Part shown: in pieces, positions 33,485 to 42,923 of the stretch
Position numbering within the stretch: the first letter of the stretch is position 1
Layout of the letters: each line of letters starts with the position of its first letter
Assembly: GCA_015059965.1 (NCBI GenBank)
Contig: SUZM01000005.1
Coordinates: 1 to 64,000 of the forward strand
Length of the DNA: 64,000 nucleotides
Direction of reading: 5' to 3'
From: Rikenellaceae bacterium
GTDB taxonomy: Bacteria > Bacteroidota > Bacteroidia > Bacteroidales > Rikenellaceae
The notes under the pieces: generated by a model
What the model was told of the DNA's origin: nothing
Seen by the model: the letters and a program-made list of their open reading frames with translations, nothing else
Databases searched by the model: none
Translations under genes and position numbers: made by a program

Positions 33485-34147
33485 ATGAAGATAGCAGCAC
33501 TGGTTTTCAATCCGATTCAGGAGAACACCTACATCGTCTGGGACGAGACGAAGGAGTGTGTCATCATTGACGCGGGCAACAACGGCCCCCGCGAGGATAT
33601 TGTCCTCAAGAATTTTATCGCCGAGCACGGCCTTACGCCCAAGATGGCGATCAACACCCACGGCCATTTCGACCATACGCTGGGTGTGGAGTACCTCAAA
33701 AAGGAGTACGGCATCCCCTTTGCCCTCTCAGCCAAGGATAAGTTCCTCTTGGAGACCGCCTCGGTGAGCGGCATGATCTTCGGCGTGGAGATCGGCAAGC
33801 TCCCCACCATCGACCTCGACCTCGACACGGTCAAGGAGGTGCGCTTCGGCCACACCACCCTGCAGGTGATCCCCACCCCGGGCCATACCCCGGGTCATGT
33901 GGCCCTCTATGAGCCGCAAACCAAAAACCTCTTTACGGGTGACACCCTCTTTCGTGAGAGCATCGGTCGCACCGACCTCCCCGGAGGCGACTACTCCTGG
34001 ATCATGCGCTCGATCCTGGAGCGCATCCTCCCCTTGGGCGATGAGGTGACAATCTGGCCCGGCCACGGCGAGAAGTCATCCCTCGGCCACGAGTCGATGT
34101 ACAACCCCTTTGTGGTAGAGGTATTAAACCAAGAGGTGAAACCTTAG
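33485..34147 (+). CDS. MBL-fold hydrolase (glyoxalase II-like)
   Basis: A 220-residue metallo-beta-lactamase-fold enzyme with THGHFDH metal motif (HxHxDH), a later PTPGHTPGH, FTGDTLF (bridging Asp) and WPGHGEKS. The small size and motifs resemble the glyoxalase II/YcbL group; substrate unknown, perhaps a glutathione-free thioester. ATG 33485 is chosen because an upstream in-frame ATG (33440) lies in the preceding terminator hairpin and upstream of the -7 box. Confidence 0.88.
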   Translation: MKIAALVFNPIQENTYIVWDETKECVIIDAGNNGPREDIVLKNFIAEHGLTPKMAINTHGHFDHTLGVEYLKKEYGIPFALSAKDKFLLETASVSGMIFGVEIGKLPTIDLDLDTVKEVRFGHTTLQVIPTPGHTPGHVALYEPQTKNLFTGDTLFRESIGRTDLPGGDYSWIMRSILERILPLGDEVTIWPGHGEKSSLGHESMYNPFVVEVLNQEVKP

Positions 34148-34191
34148 TTTTTCGATTTTGTAGGGTAGGTTCAACACCTCGTTGTTTGCCC

Positions 34192-34222
34192 CGGATGGGC
34201 AGTACGCCAAACGTCCCATCCG
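34192..34222. other. Intergenic hairpin
   Basis: CGGATGGG (34192-34199) and CCCATCCG (34215-34222) form a perfect 8-bp stem between the MBL and FkbM genes. No T tract, so a terminator role is uncertain. Confidence 0.4.
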
Positions 34223-34311
34223 CATCAGCGATGGTCGAAGAAAAATCTGCTCACCTTAAATCAAAAAGGGGCGCAACGACCTCCTAATACCGAATAGAAG
34301 ATAATTACGAA

Positions 34312-35049
34312 TTGACAAAATTGGTTCATAAACTGCTCTACCGCATGCTGCCGCTCGAAGGTTATCTCCGGGTGGTGAGTGCCCTCTTTTTCCTCTGGCA
34401 GCGGCTCGGCATCGGTCGCCACTCCGCAGCCCTGGAGTATGTTTACCACCTCGACAAGTTGGTCAGATGGGGCGATCACTGCCTCGACATCGGGGCCAAC
34501 CTCGGCTACTACACCCGCACCCTGGCACAACGGGTAGGGCCCGAGGGGTGGGTACATGCCGTGGAGCCGATGGCCCCCATGCGGCGCGTGCTCGAAAAAA
34601 ACCTGCGGGGACTTCGCAACTCAAATGTAACCATCTACCCCTACGCCTTAGGAGAGGCCGACCGCGAGGTGGTGATGGCCAACGACTCGGCCCGCGAGAC
34701 GGGCTACCTGGGCACGGGGCAGAATTTTGTGAAGGAGTCCGTGGAGCAGGATTGTCAGGTGGAGCATCGGGCCGAGATGCGCCGCGGGTCGGAGCTCTTC
34801 GGGGAGCTGCCGCGCCTGGACTTTATCAAGTGCGACATCGAGGGCTATGAGTGGCATGTGATGCAGGAGATGAGGCCCCTGCTCGAGAAGTACCGCCCCA
34901 CGGTGCTCATCGAGACCGGCGGCGAGAACCGCCCCCGCATCATCGCCCTCTTTGAGGAGTTGGGCTACCGCGGCTATACCCTCGACCGGGGTCGGGAGGT
35001 GCCCCTTTCGCCCGCAAGTGGCAAAGACATTATCTTTCGTAAAAATTAG
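34312..35049 (+). CDS. FkbM-family SAM methyltransferase
   Basis: A 245-residue methyltransferase: LDIGANLGYYTRTLA is the SAM-binding glycine motif; AVEPMAPM, the DFIKCDIEGYEW motif and TVLIETGGENR are characteristic of FkbM-type enzymes, often acting on sugars or lipids. The only upstream start in the open frame is TTG 34312; the first ATG is codon 12 (34345). I keep TTG because the residues before it (TKLVHKLLYRMLPLEGYL) look like a normal family N terminus. trmD follows after 6 bp. Confidence 0.8.
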   Translation: MTKLVHKLLYRMLPLEGYLRVVSALFFLWQRLGIGRHSAALEYVYHLDKLVRWGDHCLDIGANLGYYTRTLAQRVGPEGWVHAVEPMAPMRRVLEKNLRGLRNSNVTIYPYALGEADREVVMANDSARETGYLGTGQNFVKESVEQDCQVEHRAEMRRGSELFGELPRLDFIKCDIEGYEWHVMQEMRPLLEKYRPTVLIETGGENRPRIIALFEELGYRGYTLDRGREVPLSPASGKDIIFRKN

Positions 35050-35055
35050 AAACCT

Positions 35056-35739
35056 ATGCGTATAGACATTATCTCTTCCGTTCCCGATTTGATGACCTCA
35101 CCCCTGAGCGAGTCGATCCTTAAGCGAGCCCAGGAGAAGGGGCTTGTGGAGATCGTGGTACACAACCTCCACGATTGGGCCCACGACAAGCGCAAGACGA
35201 CCGACGACTACCCCTTTGGCGGTGAGGCGGGGATGGTGATGAAGTGTGAGCCGGTCTTTGAGCTTGTCGAACACCTCCAGTCGGAGCGCCACTACGACGA
35301 GATCATCTATACCTCGCCCGATGGCATGCAGTACAATCAGCACGAGGCCAACCGCCTCTCGACCCTGGAGAACATCATCATCCTCTGCGGCCACTACAAG
35401 GGGATCGACCACCGCATTCGCGAACACCTCATCACGCGCGAGATCTCGATTGGCGACTATGTGCTCACAGGGGGCGAACTGGCCGCCTGCATCATCGCCG
35501 ACTCGGTGGTGCGCCTGCTCCCCGGGGCGATTGGCGATGAGTCGTCGGCCCTCACGGACTGCTTCCAGGACGACCTGCTGGCCCCACCGGTCTATACCCG
35601 CCCGGCGGAGTTCCGCGGCTGGAGGGTTCCCGACGTGCTCCTCTCGGGCAACTTCGCCGAGATCGCCAAGTGGCAGGAGGAGCAGGCCTACGAACGCACC
35701 GAAAGACTGAGACCGGACTTGCTCGAAATTCAAAATTGA
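35056..35739 (+). CDS. trmD: tRNA (guanine-37-N1)-methyltransferase TrmD
   Basis: Makes m1G37 in tRNAs, preventing +1 frameshifting. The 227-residue SPOUT enzyme has the knot motifs: [31 protein letters not shown], and [16 protein letters not shown] near the N terminus. It is not in the usual rpsP-rimM-trmD-rplS operon but sits between FkbM and lpxB, 1 bp before lpxB. Confidence 0.96.
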   Translation: MRIDIISSVPDLMTSPLSESILKRAQEKGLVEIVVHNLHDWAHDKRKTTDDYPFGGEAGMVMKCEPVFELVEHLQSERHYDEIIYTSPDGMQYNQHEANRLSTLENIIILCGHYKGIDHRIREHLITREISIGDYVLTGGELAACIIADSVVRLLPGAIGDESSALTDCFQDDLLAPPVYTRPAEFRGWRVPDVLLSGNFAEIAKWQEEQAYERTERLRPDLLEIQN

Positions 35740-35740
35740 G

Positions 35741-36877
35741 ATGAAATACTTTGTCATTTCTGGTGAGCCTTCGGGCGATTTGCACGGATCGAAGTTGATG
35801 GCCGGCTTGAAGGCCGAGGATCCGAAGGCCGAGTTTCGGTTTTGCGGAGGTGATCGCATGGCCGAGGTCGGAGGCTGGGAGGGATTGTTGCTGCACTATA
35901 AGGAGATGTCCTTCTTCGGCTTTGTAACGGTACTCAAAAATTTGAAGACCATCTTCGGGCAGATGGATCGGGTCAAGGCCGCCATTGCGGAGTTTCAGCC
36001 CGATGTGGTGATTCTGATCGACTACCCGTCGTTCAACATGCGCATCGCGAAGTGGTGCAAGGCGCAGGGCATCCGGGTCTTCTACTACATCGCACCGAAG
36101 GTATGGGCCTGGAAGGAGTTCCGCGTGAAGGGGATTCGCCGTTATGTGGATCGTCTCTTTACGATCTTCCCCTTCGAGACCGACTACTTCCGAAAGTGGG
36201 GGATCGAGCCCATCTTCTGCGGCAATCCGCTGGTGGACGACATTGCCGAGTGGCGCGAAAAGCTCCCCACGCCCGAGGCGTTTCGAGAGATAAACGCCCT
36301 CGACGAACGCCCTATTGTGGCCCTCCTGGCCGGCAGCCGGGTCTCGGAGATTCGGGCCAACCTGCCCAATATGGTGGCTCTCGCAAACCAATTTCCGGCC
36401 TATCAATTTGTTGTTACGGCAGTGCCTTGGATCGACAAGACGCTCTACGACCAATATCTGGCGGGGTCCGAGGTGCGCTACCTGTGCGACAAGACCCAGC
36501 AGACCTTGGCCATGAGCGAGGCGGCTGTGGTCACCTCGGGTACGGCGACCCTCGAGACGGCCCTGATGGGGATTCCGGAGATCGTGCTCTATAAGATTCC
36601 GAAGCTCTACGAGGTGTTGCGCCCCTATGTGTTGAAGATTCCGTGGGTCTCGCTCGTCAATATCAACATGGGGCGCGAGGTGGTGCGCGAATTGGTCTGC
36701 GCAAAGCTCGACCCGCAGGTAGCGGCCGAGGAGCTGCGCGCAATCCTTCCCGGTGGCACAAAACGAGCCCAGATGGAGGCCGACTTCCGTGAACTGCAAC
36801 AGCTGATTGGCGGTGAAGGGGCGAGTCGAAGATTCGCCAAGGCAATGGTAGAGGAGCTTTCTAAACGTCAAAATTGA
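35741..36877 (+). CDS. lpxB: Lipid-A-disaccharide synthase LpxB
   Basis: A GT19 enzyme joining UDP-2,3-diacylglucosamine and lipid X into the lipid A disaccharide. The 378-residue protein starts KYFVISGEPSGDLHGSKL (family signature) and has YYIAPKVWAWKEFRVK, FPFETDYF, CGNPLVDD, LAGSRVSEI and SGTATLETAL. It is almost fused to trmD (a single base between stop and start), so the two are co-transcribed. Confidence 0.97.
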   Translation: MKYFVISGEPSGDLHGSKLMAGLKAEDPKAEFRFCGGDRMAEVGGWEGLLLHYKEMSFFGFVTVLKNLKTIFGQMDRVKAAIAEFQPDVVILIDYPSFNMRIAKWCKAQGIRVFYYIAPKVWAWKEFRVKGIRRYVDRLFTIFPFETDYFRKWGIEPIFCGNPLVDDIAEWREKLPTPEAFREINALDERPIVALLAGSRVSEIRANLPNMVALANQFPAYQFVVTAVPWIDKTLYDQYLAGSEVRYLCDKTQQTLAMSEAAVVTSGTATLETALMGIPEIVLYKIPKLYEVLRPYVLKIPWVSLVNINMGREVVRELVCAKLDPQVAAEELRAILPGGTKRAQMEADFRELQQLIGGEGASRRFAKAMVEELSKRQN

Positions 36878-36899
36878 AAATTCATAATTGAATACCAAC

Positions 36900-37235
36900 A
36901 TGGTGGGATACATACATATTGGAGAGATTATCGTATTGATTGGCTATGGGTTGATCTTTTTAGGGGTCGGCGTCCTGGCTCGCAAGTATCCTGAGACGAT
37001 CTCGGGCATCAGTACGATGTCCAAGGAGAAGCGCGATAAGCTGAATCTGAAGAAGATCGGAGCCTTTGTATCGAAATGGCTCAATGTCTCGGCCACGGTG
37101 GTCTTCCTGGCTATTCTGATCCCCAAACCCGACCTACGCTGGCAAGTGGCTTGCCTGGTTCCGGTATTTTTGATCCTGCTTGCCTCGGCTTACCTGATTA
37201 AGTATAAAAACACCCGATTCAAAAAAGAGGAGTAA
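36900..37235 (+). CDS. Small membrane protein, possibly DUF3784
   Basis: A 111-residue protein with three predicted transmembrane segments (about 7-27, 58-74, 81-99). The cytoplasmic segment SGISTMSKEKRDKLNLKKIGAF resembles the DUF3784 family pattern (GYNTM..EEK). ATG 36900 is chosen over a TTG four codons upstream that lies in AT-rich repeat-like DNA. It sits between lpxB and the FAH-family gene; no function known. Confidence 0.65.
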   Translation: MVGYIHIGEIIVLIGYGLIFLGVGVLARKYPETISGISTMSKEKRDKLNLKKIGAFVSKWLNVSATVVFLAILIPKPDLRWQVACLVPVFLILLASAYLIKYKNTRFKKEE

Positions 37236-37243
37236 ACGCCGCT

Positions 37244-37879
37244 ATGAAAATTATCTGCATCGGCCGCAACTACGCCGAACACGTCAAAGAGCTGCACCAT
37301 CAGGTGGCCGACAGCGGCCAAATGCCGCAGGAGCCGGTCTTCTTCCTGAAGCCCGACACGGCCATGCTGCGCAACAACGACCCCTTTTACATCCCCCCCT
37401 TCTCCGAGGAGGTGCACTATGAGTGCGAGCTCATCGTGAGGATCAACCGCGTGGGCCGCTGCATCGAGGAGCGCTTTGCCCACCGCTACTACGACGAGGT
37501 GGGCCTGGGGATCGACTTCACGGCTCGCGACCTGCAACGCCGATGCATCGCCCAAGGGCTCCCGTGGGAGCAAGCCAAGGCCTTCGACTATTCGGCCGCT
37601 ATCTCTCCCACCTTTTTGCCGCTGAAGGAGCTGGGCGGAGATGTGCAACGCCTGAATTTTGAGCTTGCAATCGATGGGCAGATACGCCAGCAGGGCTTTA
37701 CCGGAGATATGCTCTTTCCGGTCGATCGGCTCATCAGCCACGTCTCGAAGTTTATCACCCTGCGCATGGGCGACCTGCTCTATACGGGAACTCCGGTGGG
37801 GGTGGGCCCCGTTGAGCGGGGTCAAAACCTGAAGGCAACCCTCGAAGGAGAGCTGCTGCTCGACTTTGATATTCGCTAA
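37244..37879 (+). CDS. Fumarylacetoacetate hydrolase-family protein
   Basis: A 211-residue FAH-fold enzyme. It starts KIICIGRNYAEHVKEL; the metal-binding acidic motif is EVHYECELIVRI, followed by GIDFTARDLQR, KAFDYSAAISP and TLRMGDLLYTGTPVGVGPV. Small single-domain members act as acylpyruvases or oxaloacetate decarboxylases; which one cannot be determined here. It lies 8 bp after the small membrane protein and 16 bp before maf. Confidence 0.9.
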   Translation: MKIICIGRNYAEHVKELHHQVADSGQMPQEPVFFLKPDTAMLRNNDPFYIPPFSEEVHYECELIVRINRVGRCIEERFAHRYYDEVGLGIDFTARDLQRRCIAQGLPWEQAKAFDYSAAISPTFLPLKELGGDVQRLNFELAIDGQIRQQGFTGDMLFPVDRLISHVSKFITLRMGDLLYTGTPVGVGPVERGQNLKATLEGELLLDFDIR

Positions 37880-37895
37880 ACCCATATAGAAGAGT

Positions 37896-38501
37896 ATGTT
37901 GTTGCACGATAAACTTGCATCCTATCGCCTATTATTGGCTTCGCAGTCGCCCCGCCGTCGGGAGTTGCTTTCGGGTTCGGGCCTGAAGTTCGAAATGGCC
38001 GAAAAGTTCGAGGTCGAGGAGTGCTATCCGGCCGATTTGGCGGCCGAGGAGGTGGCCCCCTACCTCTCGCGCCTGAAGAGCGAAGGCTACCCCCACCCTC
38101 TCTCCGAAGGGGAGATTCTGCTGACGGCCGACACGGTGGTTATCGCCCAAGGGAAGATCCTCGGTAAACCCCACAGTCGCGATGAGGCCCTCGAGATGCT
38201 CGGGCTCCTTTCGGGTCGGGGACATACAGTCGTTACGGGTGTTACGCTGCGCTCAAGCCGAAAAACCGAAACCTTCAGCTCCTGCTCGGAGGTCTTCTTC
38301 CGCCCGATCAGCGAGGAGGAGGCCGCCTACTACGTCGATCAATATCGACCCTACGACAAGGCTGGCTCCTACGGCATTCAGGAGTGGATCGGCTATGTGG
38401 CCATCGAGCGAATCGAAGGGTCGTTCTACAACGTGATGGGGCTGCCGATCCAGCGTGTGTATGTGGAGTTGGAAAAATTTTTGGCCGCAATGCCGCAATA
38501 A
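37896..38501 (+). CDS. maf: Maf-like nucleotide pyrophosphatase
   Basis: A 201-residue Maf/YhdE-type protein that hydrolyses dTTP/UTP or modified nucleotides to monophosphates. Landmarks are LLLASQSPRRRELL, LTADTVVIAQGKILGKP, GRGHTVVTGVTL, RPYDKAGSYGIQEW and GSFYNVMGLP. Likely part of the run from trmD. Confidence 0.93.
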   Translation: MLLHDKLASYRLLLASQSPRRRELLSGSGLKFEMAEKFEVEECYPADLAAEEVAPYLSRLKSEGYPHPLSEGEILLTADTVVIAQGKILGKPHSRDEALEMLGLLSGRGHTVVTGVTLRSSRKTETFSSCSEVFFRPISEEEAAYYVDQYRPYDKAGSYGIQEWIGYVAIERIEGSFYNVMGLPIQRVYVELEKFLAAMPQ

Positions 38502-38546
38502 GGCAGAGGCTTTTTGTACCTTTACCACCCCAAAAGAAGATAACCG

Positions 38547-41018
38547 ATGAACGAATCTCCCATATTGCAAGGCCTGAACCCCGCCCAACGCGAGGCGGTG
38601 ATCCACTTCCAGGAGCCCTCACTCATTATTGCCGGTGCCGGCTCGGGCAAGACGCGCGTGCTGACCTCGCGCATCGCCTACATGATTGAGCAGGGGGTGG
38701 ACCCCCGACGGATCATGGCCCTCACCTTTACGAACAAGGCTGCCGAGCAGATGCGCGAGCGCATCTCGCAGATGCTCCCCGACGGTCGTGCCCGCTGGAT
38801 CCGCATGGGCACCTTCCACTCCGTCTTCTCGCGTATCCTGCGCGAGAATGCCGACCGCATCGGCTACCCCGACAGCTACACGATCTACGAGCCTTCGGAT
38901 TGTAAGAATCTACTCAAGAACCTGATCAAAGAGCTCAACCTTGCGGAGGAGAAGTATAAGCCCAACGTGGTGCTGTCGCGCATCTCATTTGCCAAAAACT
39001 CGCTCGTCACCCCCGGAGCCTACCTCGCCAATTCGGTCTATGCTGCGGAGGATCGCCAGCGCCAGCAGCCCGAATTCGGACACCTCTACCAGCTCTACTG
39101 CCAGCGATGCAAGCAGAACGGCGCGATGGATTTCGACGATCTGCTCCTGCAGACCAACATCCTCTTTCGGGACTGTCCCGATGTGCTGGCCCGCTACCAG
39201 GAGCAGTATCAGTATATTCTGGTCGATGAGTATCAGGATACGAATTATGCGCAGTACATCATCATTCGCCGCCTCTCGCAGCTCCATGGCCGGGTCTGCG
39301 TGGTGGGCGACGATGCCCAGTCGATCTACTCGTTTCGAGGGGCCAAGATCGAAAACATCCTCTCGTTCCGCAACGACTACCCCACGGCCCGCACCTTCAA
39401 ATTGGAGCAGAACTACCGCTCGACGCGTACCATTGTCGAGGCGGCCAACTCGGTGATCGAGCACAACGCCCGCCGCATGGAGAAGCGCTGCTTCTCAGAG
39501 GGAGAAAAGGGAGAGAAGATCCGCCTTTTGAGGGCCTACACCGACCGGGAAGAGGCCGAACTGATCACGACAGCCATCCGCGACCGCATTCGCGAGACGG
39601 GAGATCCGTGGTCGGAGGTGGCGATCCTCTACCGCACCAACTCCCAATCCTCGGCCATCGAGGAGTCGCTGCGCCGGCGTGGTCTCCCCTATCGCATCTA
39701 CAAGGGCTCCTCGTTCTACGATCATAAGGAGATCAAAGATCTGCTGGCCTACATCCGCCTGGTGATCAACCCAAAGGACGACGAGGCCTTCCGCCGCATC
39801 GTAAACTACCCCACGCGCGGCATCGGCGACACGACCGTCGAACGCATCGCCACGCTGGCTCGCGAACGCGAAGTCTCGATGTGGGAGGCGGTCGATGCAC
39901 TGGTGGGAGAGGTGACCACCGACCCCGTGCAGCGCACCATCGTGCGCAAAGTAACCGAATTTGTCGCCCTGATCCGCTCGCTTTCGCTCGAGCGCACCCA
40001 AAAGGGGCTCTACGACTTTGGTCTTGAGATTGCCCAGCGGTCGGGGATCCTCCCCCTCTTCCGCTTAGAGAACTCGCCCGAGGCGACCTCGGCGATCGAC
40101 AACATCGAGGAGTTGCTGAACACCATGCAGCTCTTCAAGGAGCAGCGCGATGCCGAGATCCGCAGCGGGGAGCGCACTGAGGCCGAGGAGGCCACCATCG
40201 AGGAGTGGATGCAGTCGGTGATGCTGATGACCGACATGGACAACGAAAACCCCGACGACAAAAACAAGATAACGCTGATGACCGTCCACTCGGCCAAGGG
40301 GCTGGAGTATAACCACGTCTACATTGTCGGCCTAGAGGAGAATCTCTTTCCCTCGCAACGAGCCATGGAGACCGCCGAGGGGTTTGAAGAGGAGCGAAGG
40401 CTCTTCTATGTGGCCCTTACACGCGCCAAGCAGGATGCCACGCTGAGCTATGCCGAGTCGCGTTTCAAGTGGGGCAACATGGAGTTCTCGCGCCCGAGTT
40501 GCTTCCTAAAGGAGATCGCCCCCTGCTACATCGAGACAGTGCAGGGCGAAGGTGAGCCCCTTTCGGCTCGCTCCGCAGGCGGCTTCCGCTCCCGGGGGGC
40601 GGGGAGCACCTCCCCGGAGGGTGAACGCTCGGCAATCGAGGAGCTGCGCCGCCGCTTCGACTACCGCTTCCAGCAGAAACGCGAAACGGAGGGCAATTCG
40701 GCCAAGCAGATCCCGCCCGGCCATCCGCTCTACAGCCGTTCGGTGCAGAGCCGTCCCACCTCGCAGCGCCCCGAGCCTCAACCCGCCGCTCCACGTCCGA
40801 GCGACCACCTGCGCCGCATCGCCCCCATAGCGGGATCGGCAGCCCCGGCAGCCCCCTGCAACTACCGCATAGGCGAGCGGGTCGAGCATCCCCGTTTCGG
40901 TGTCGGCACCATCCAACGCATCGAGACCCTGGCGCAGGATCACAAACTGGTGGTGCTGTTTGCCGATGGCAGCGAGCGCACCCTGCTGGCCAAATTTGCC
41001 AAACTAACCAAACTCTAA
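38547..41018 (+). CDS. UvrD/PcrA-type superfamily 1 helicase
   Basis: An 823-residue SF1A 3'-5' helicase. Motifs in order: Q motif (LNPAQREAV), Walker A AGAGSGKTRVL, TFTNKAAEQMRERI, VDEYQDTNYAQ (Walker B), GDDAQSIYSFRGA, LEQNYRST, MTVHSAKGLEY and VALTRAKQ. The tail ends with a Tudor-like region, GERVEHPRFGVGTIQRIE, as in PcrA/UvrD, after a low-complexity Arg/Pro-rich linker. Functions in DNA repair. The choice between PcrA and UvrD names is conventional. Confidence 0.95.
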   Translation: MNESPILQGLNPAQREAVIHFQEPSLIIAGAGSGKTRVLTSRIAYMIEQGVDPRRIMALTFTNKAAEQMRERISQMLPDGRARWIRMGTFHSVFSRILRENADRIGYPDSYTIYEPSDCKNLLKNLIKELNLAEEKYKPNVVLSRISFAKNSLVTPGAYLANSVYAAEDRQRQQPEFGHLYQLYCQRCKQNGAMDFDDLLLQTNILFRDCPDVLARYQEQYQYILVDEYQDTNYAQYIIIRRLSQLHGRVCVVGDDAQSIYSFRGAKIENILSFRNDYPTARTFKLEQNYRSTRTIVEAANSVIEHNARRMEKRCFSEGEKGEKIRLLRAYTDREEAELITTAIRDRIRETGDPWSEVAILYRTNSQSSAIEESLRRRGLPYRIYKGSSFYDHKEIKDLLAYIRLVINPKDDEAFRRIVNYPTRGIGDTTVERIATLAREREVSMWEAVDALVGEVTTDPVQRTIVRKVTEFVALIRSLSLERTQKGLYDFGLEIAQRSGILPLFRLENSPEATSAIDNIEELLNTMQLFKEQRDAEIRSGERTEAEEATIEEWMQSVMLMTDMDNENPDDKNKITLMTVHSAKGLEYNHVYIVGLEENLFPSQRAMETAEGFEEERRLFYVALTRAKQDATLSYAESRFKWGNMEFSRPSCFLKEIAPCYIETVQGEGEPLSARSAGGFRSRGAGSTSPEGERSAIEELRRRFDYRFQQKRETEGNSAKQIPPGHPLYSRSVQSRPTSQRPEPQPAAPRPSDHLRRIAPIAGSAAPAAPCNYRIGERVEHPRFGVGTIQRIETLAQDHKLVVLFADGSERTLLAKFAKLTKL

Positions 41019-41027
41019 GAAGAGCGT

Positions 41028-41675
41028 ATGACAACCAAAGAACGATACTCGGGCATCATCGAGTGGTTTTCGCAAAACATGCCATCGGCAGAGTCGGAGC
41101 TCAACTACCGGAACCCCTTTGAACTGCTGGTGGCCGTAATCCTCTCGGCGCAGTGTACCGACAAGCGGGTCAATCTGGTTACTCCGGCCCTCTTCGAGCG
41201 CTTTCCGACCCCCGAGCGGATGGCCGAGGCCTCTGTAGAGGAGATCTATGAGCTGATCCGAAGCGTCTCCTACCCGAACAACAAATCAAAACACCTGGCC
41301 GGCATGGCCCGTATGCTGGTGGAGGAGTTCGGAGGCGAAGTACCGAGCGACCGCGCCGCGCTGCAACGCCTTCCGGGCGTGGGGCGCAAGACAGCCAACG
41401 TCGTGGGGGCCGTAATTTGGCAACAGGAGGTGATGCCCGTCGATACGCACGTCTTCCGCGTGGCCAACCGCATCGGCCTCACAAACCGCTCGAAGACCCC
41501 GCTGCAGACCGAACTTACGCTCGAGAAACATATCCCGAAACAGCTGCTTCCGGTAGCACATCATTGGCTGATTCTGCACGGTCGCTACGTCTGCACGGCC
41601 CGCTCGCCCAAGTGCCACGAGTGCGGCATTGCCCCCTGGTGCAAGAGCGCTCCCCGTACAGAAAATAGCAACTAA
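41028..41675 (+). CDS. nth: Endonuclease III
   Basis: A DNA glycosylase/AP lyase for oxidised pyrimidines, 215 residues. The helix-hairpin-helix LPGVGRKTANVV carries the catalytic Lys; the catalytic Asp is in MPVDTHVFRVANR; the C-terminal Fe-S cluster has spacing C-x6-C-x2-C-x5-C (CTARSPKCHECGIAPWC). It follows the helicase by 9 bp. Confidence 0.97.
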   Translation: MTTKERYSGIIEWFSQNMPSAESELNYRNPFELLVAVILSAQCTDKRVNLVTPALFERFPTPERMAEASVEEIYELIRSVSYPNNKSKHLAGMARMLVEEFGGEVPSDRAALQRLPGVGRKTANVVGAVIWQQEVMPVDTHVFRVANRIGLTNRSKTPLQTELTLEKHIPKQLLPVAHHWLILHGRYVCTARSPKCHECGIAPWCKSAPRTENSN

Positions 41676-41709
41676 TTGGGTAATAAGGGATTTATTTAAA
41701 AAAAAATTG

Positions 41710-41717
41710 TACCTTTG
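41710..41717 (+). promoter_or_regulatory. -7 box (TACCTTTG) of the DHH phosphoesterase gene
   Basis: TACCTTTG 21 bases before the ATG; no clear -33 box. Confidence 0.5.
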
Positions 41718-41738
41718 TCCTATTAAATACCGCGAACG

Positions 41739-42794
41739 ATGGAGACAAAAAATACGGGAGCCCTTCAGCTCGACCCTGAAGAGTTGAAACGCCTGCGAGC
41801 ACTGCTTGAGCGCGAGCCACAGCAGATTGTCCTGCTGGCCCACACCAACCCCGATGGAGACGCCATTGGCTCGGCCCTGGCCTGGGCCCGCCAGCTCGAA
41901 CGCCTTGGGCACAGTGTTCGGATCATCGCTCCCAACCGATTCCCCTACTTCCTGGAGTCGATGCCCGGCATCAGCGAGGTGATCATCCACCGCCAGGAGC
42001 CCGAGCGCAGCGAGCAGCTCGCCCGCGAGGCCGATGTGATCTTCTGCATCGACTTCAACGGCATTGCCCGCCTCGAAGCCCTGGGCCAGGCGATCGAGAG
42101 CAACGCCTCAGCCGTGCGGGTCCTGATCGATCACCATCTGCAGCCTACGGAGCGCTACGATATCCGCTTCTCACACCCCGAGAGCTGCTCGACCGCCTTT
42201 TTGGTCTATTCGCTGATCCTCGAAATCTTCGGCCGCGAACACCTCACACGCGAAATTGCCGAATGTCTCTATGTGGGCATGATGACCGATACGGGTAACT
42301 TCTCCTACTCGGTGCTTACCCCTGCCCTGTTCCGTGCCGTGGCCGACCTGGCCGAGACGGGAATCGATATTCCGGCGATCTACAACGGCATCTACAACGC
42401 CTACTCTCCGCAGCGAGCCCGCTTGTTCGGTTATGTGATTCATCGCAACATGAAGTTCCTGAAACACAACACGGTGGCCTACATGTCGCTTACCGAGGAG
42501 GAGATGCGCCGCTACTACTTCCAGCAGGGCGACAGCGAGGGATTCGTAAACTACCCGCTTACGGTGGGCAAGATGAAACTCTCGGCCATGTTCCTCCAGC
42601 ACCACACCTTCATCCGGGTCTCCCTGCGCTCGCGAGGCAACGTGGATGTCAATCTCTTCGCCCGACGCTACTTCGAGGGCGGAGGCCACAAAAACGCGGC
42701 CGGAGGCAAATCCTACGTCTCGATGGAGGAGACCATCGAACATTTCAAACGCTCGATCGAAGAGTTCGCCTCGGAAGGAGGACTGAAGCAATAG
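41739..42794 (+). CDS. DHH/DHHA1 phosphoesterase (NrnA-like)
   Basis: A 351-residue DHH-family phosphoesterase resembling NrnA, which degrades nanoRNA and pAp. The metal motifs are AHTNPDGDAIGSALA, FCIDFN and the DHH motif itself in LIDHHLQPT, then MMTDTGNF; the DHHA1 domain ends with EGGGHKNAAGG. It is a single gene between its own promoter and terminator. Confidence 0.9.
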   Translation: METKNTGALQLDPEELKRLRALLEREPQQIVLLAHTNPDGDAIGSALAWARQLERLGHSVRIIAPNRFPYFLESMPGISEVIIHRQEPERSEQLAREADVIFCIDFNGIARLEALGQAIESNASAVRVLIDHHLQPTERYDIRFSHPESCSTAFLVYSLILEIFGREHLTREIAECLYVGMMTDTGNFSYSVLTPALFRAVADLAETGIDIPAIYNGIYNAYSPQRARLFGYVIHRNMKFLKHNTVAYMSLTEEEMRRYYFQQGDSEGFVNYPLTVGKMKLSAMFLQHHTFIRVSLRSRGNVDVNLFARRYFEGGGHKNAAGGKSYVSMEETIEHFKRSIEEFASEGGLKQ

Positions 42795-42817
42795 CAACCC
42801 CTTCGCATCCAAACTCC

Positions 42818-42857
42818 GACCCTTGCCGATTCGCTTTCGGACAAGGGTCTTTTTTTG
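42818..42857 (+). terminator. Terminator of the DHH phosphoesterase gene
   Basis: GACCCTTG (42818-42825) pairs with CAAGGGTC (42842-42849), extended by inner CCGA/TCGG pairing, then eight T. Confidence 0.9.
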
Positions 42858-42883
42858 CGCAAGCGGGGCTAAAAAATAGCCAT

Positions 42884-42905
42884 TACGCATTGCTCATTAC
42901 TCATT
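42884..42905 (+). repeat. Interspersed CATTGCTCATTACTCAT repeat
   Basis: The reverse complement of the ATGAGTAATGAGCAATG motif at 29131-29160. It overlaps the -33 box of lnt. Confidence 0.7.
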
Positions 42906-42919
42906 TATTTCTATCTTTG
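42889..42919 (+). promoter_or_regulatory. Promoter of lnt
   Basis: ATTG ending at 42892, 19 bases, TATCTTTG 42912-42919. The GTG start codon is at 42924, so transcription should begin at or next to it. Confidence 0.6.
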
Positions 42920-42923
42920 CGGT

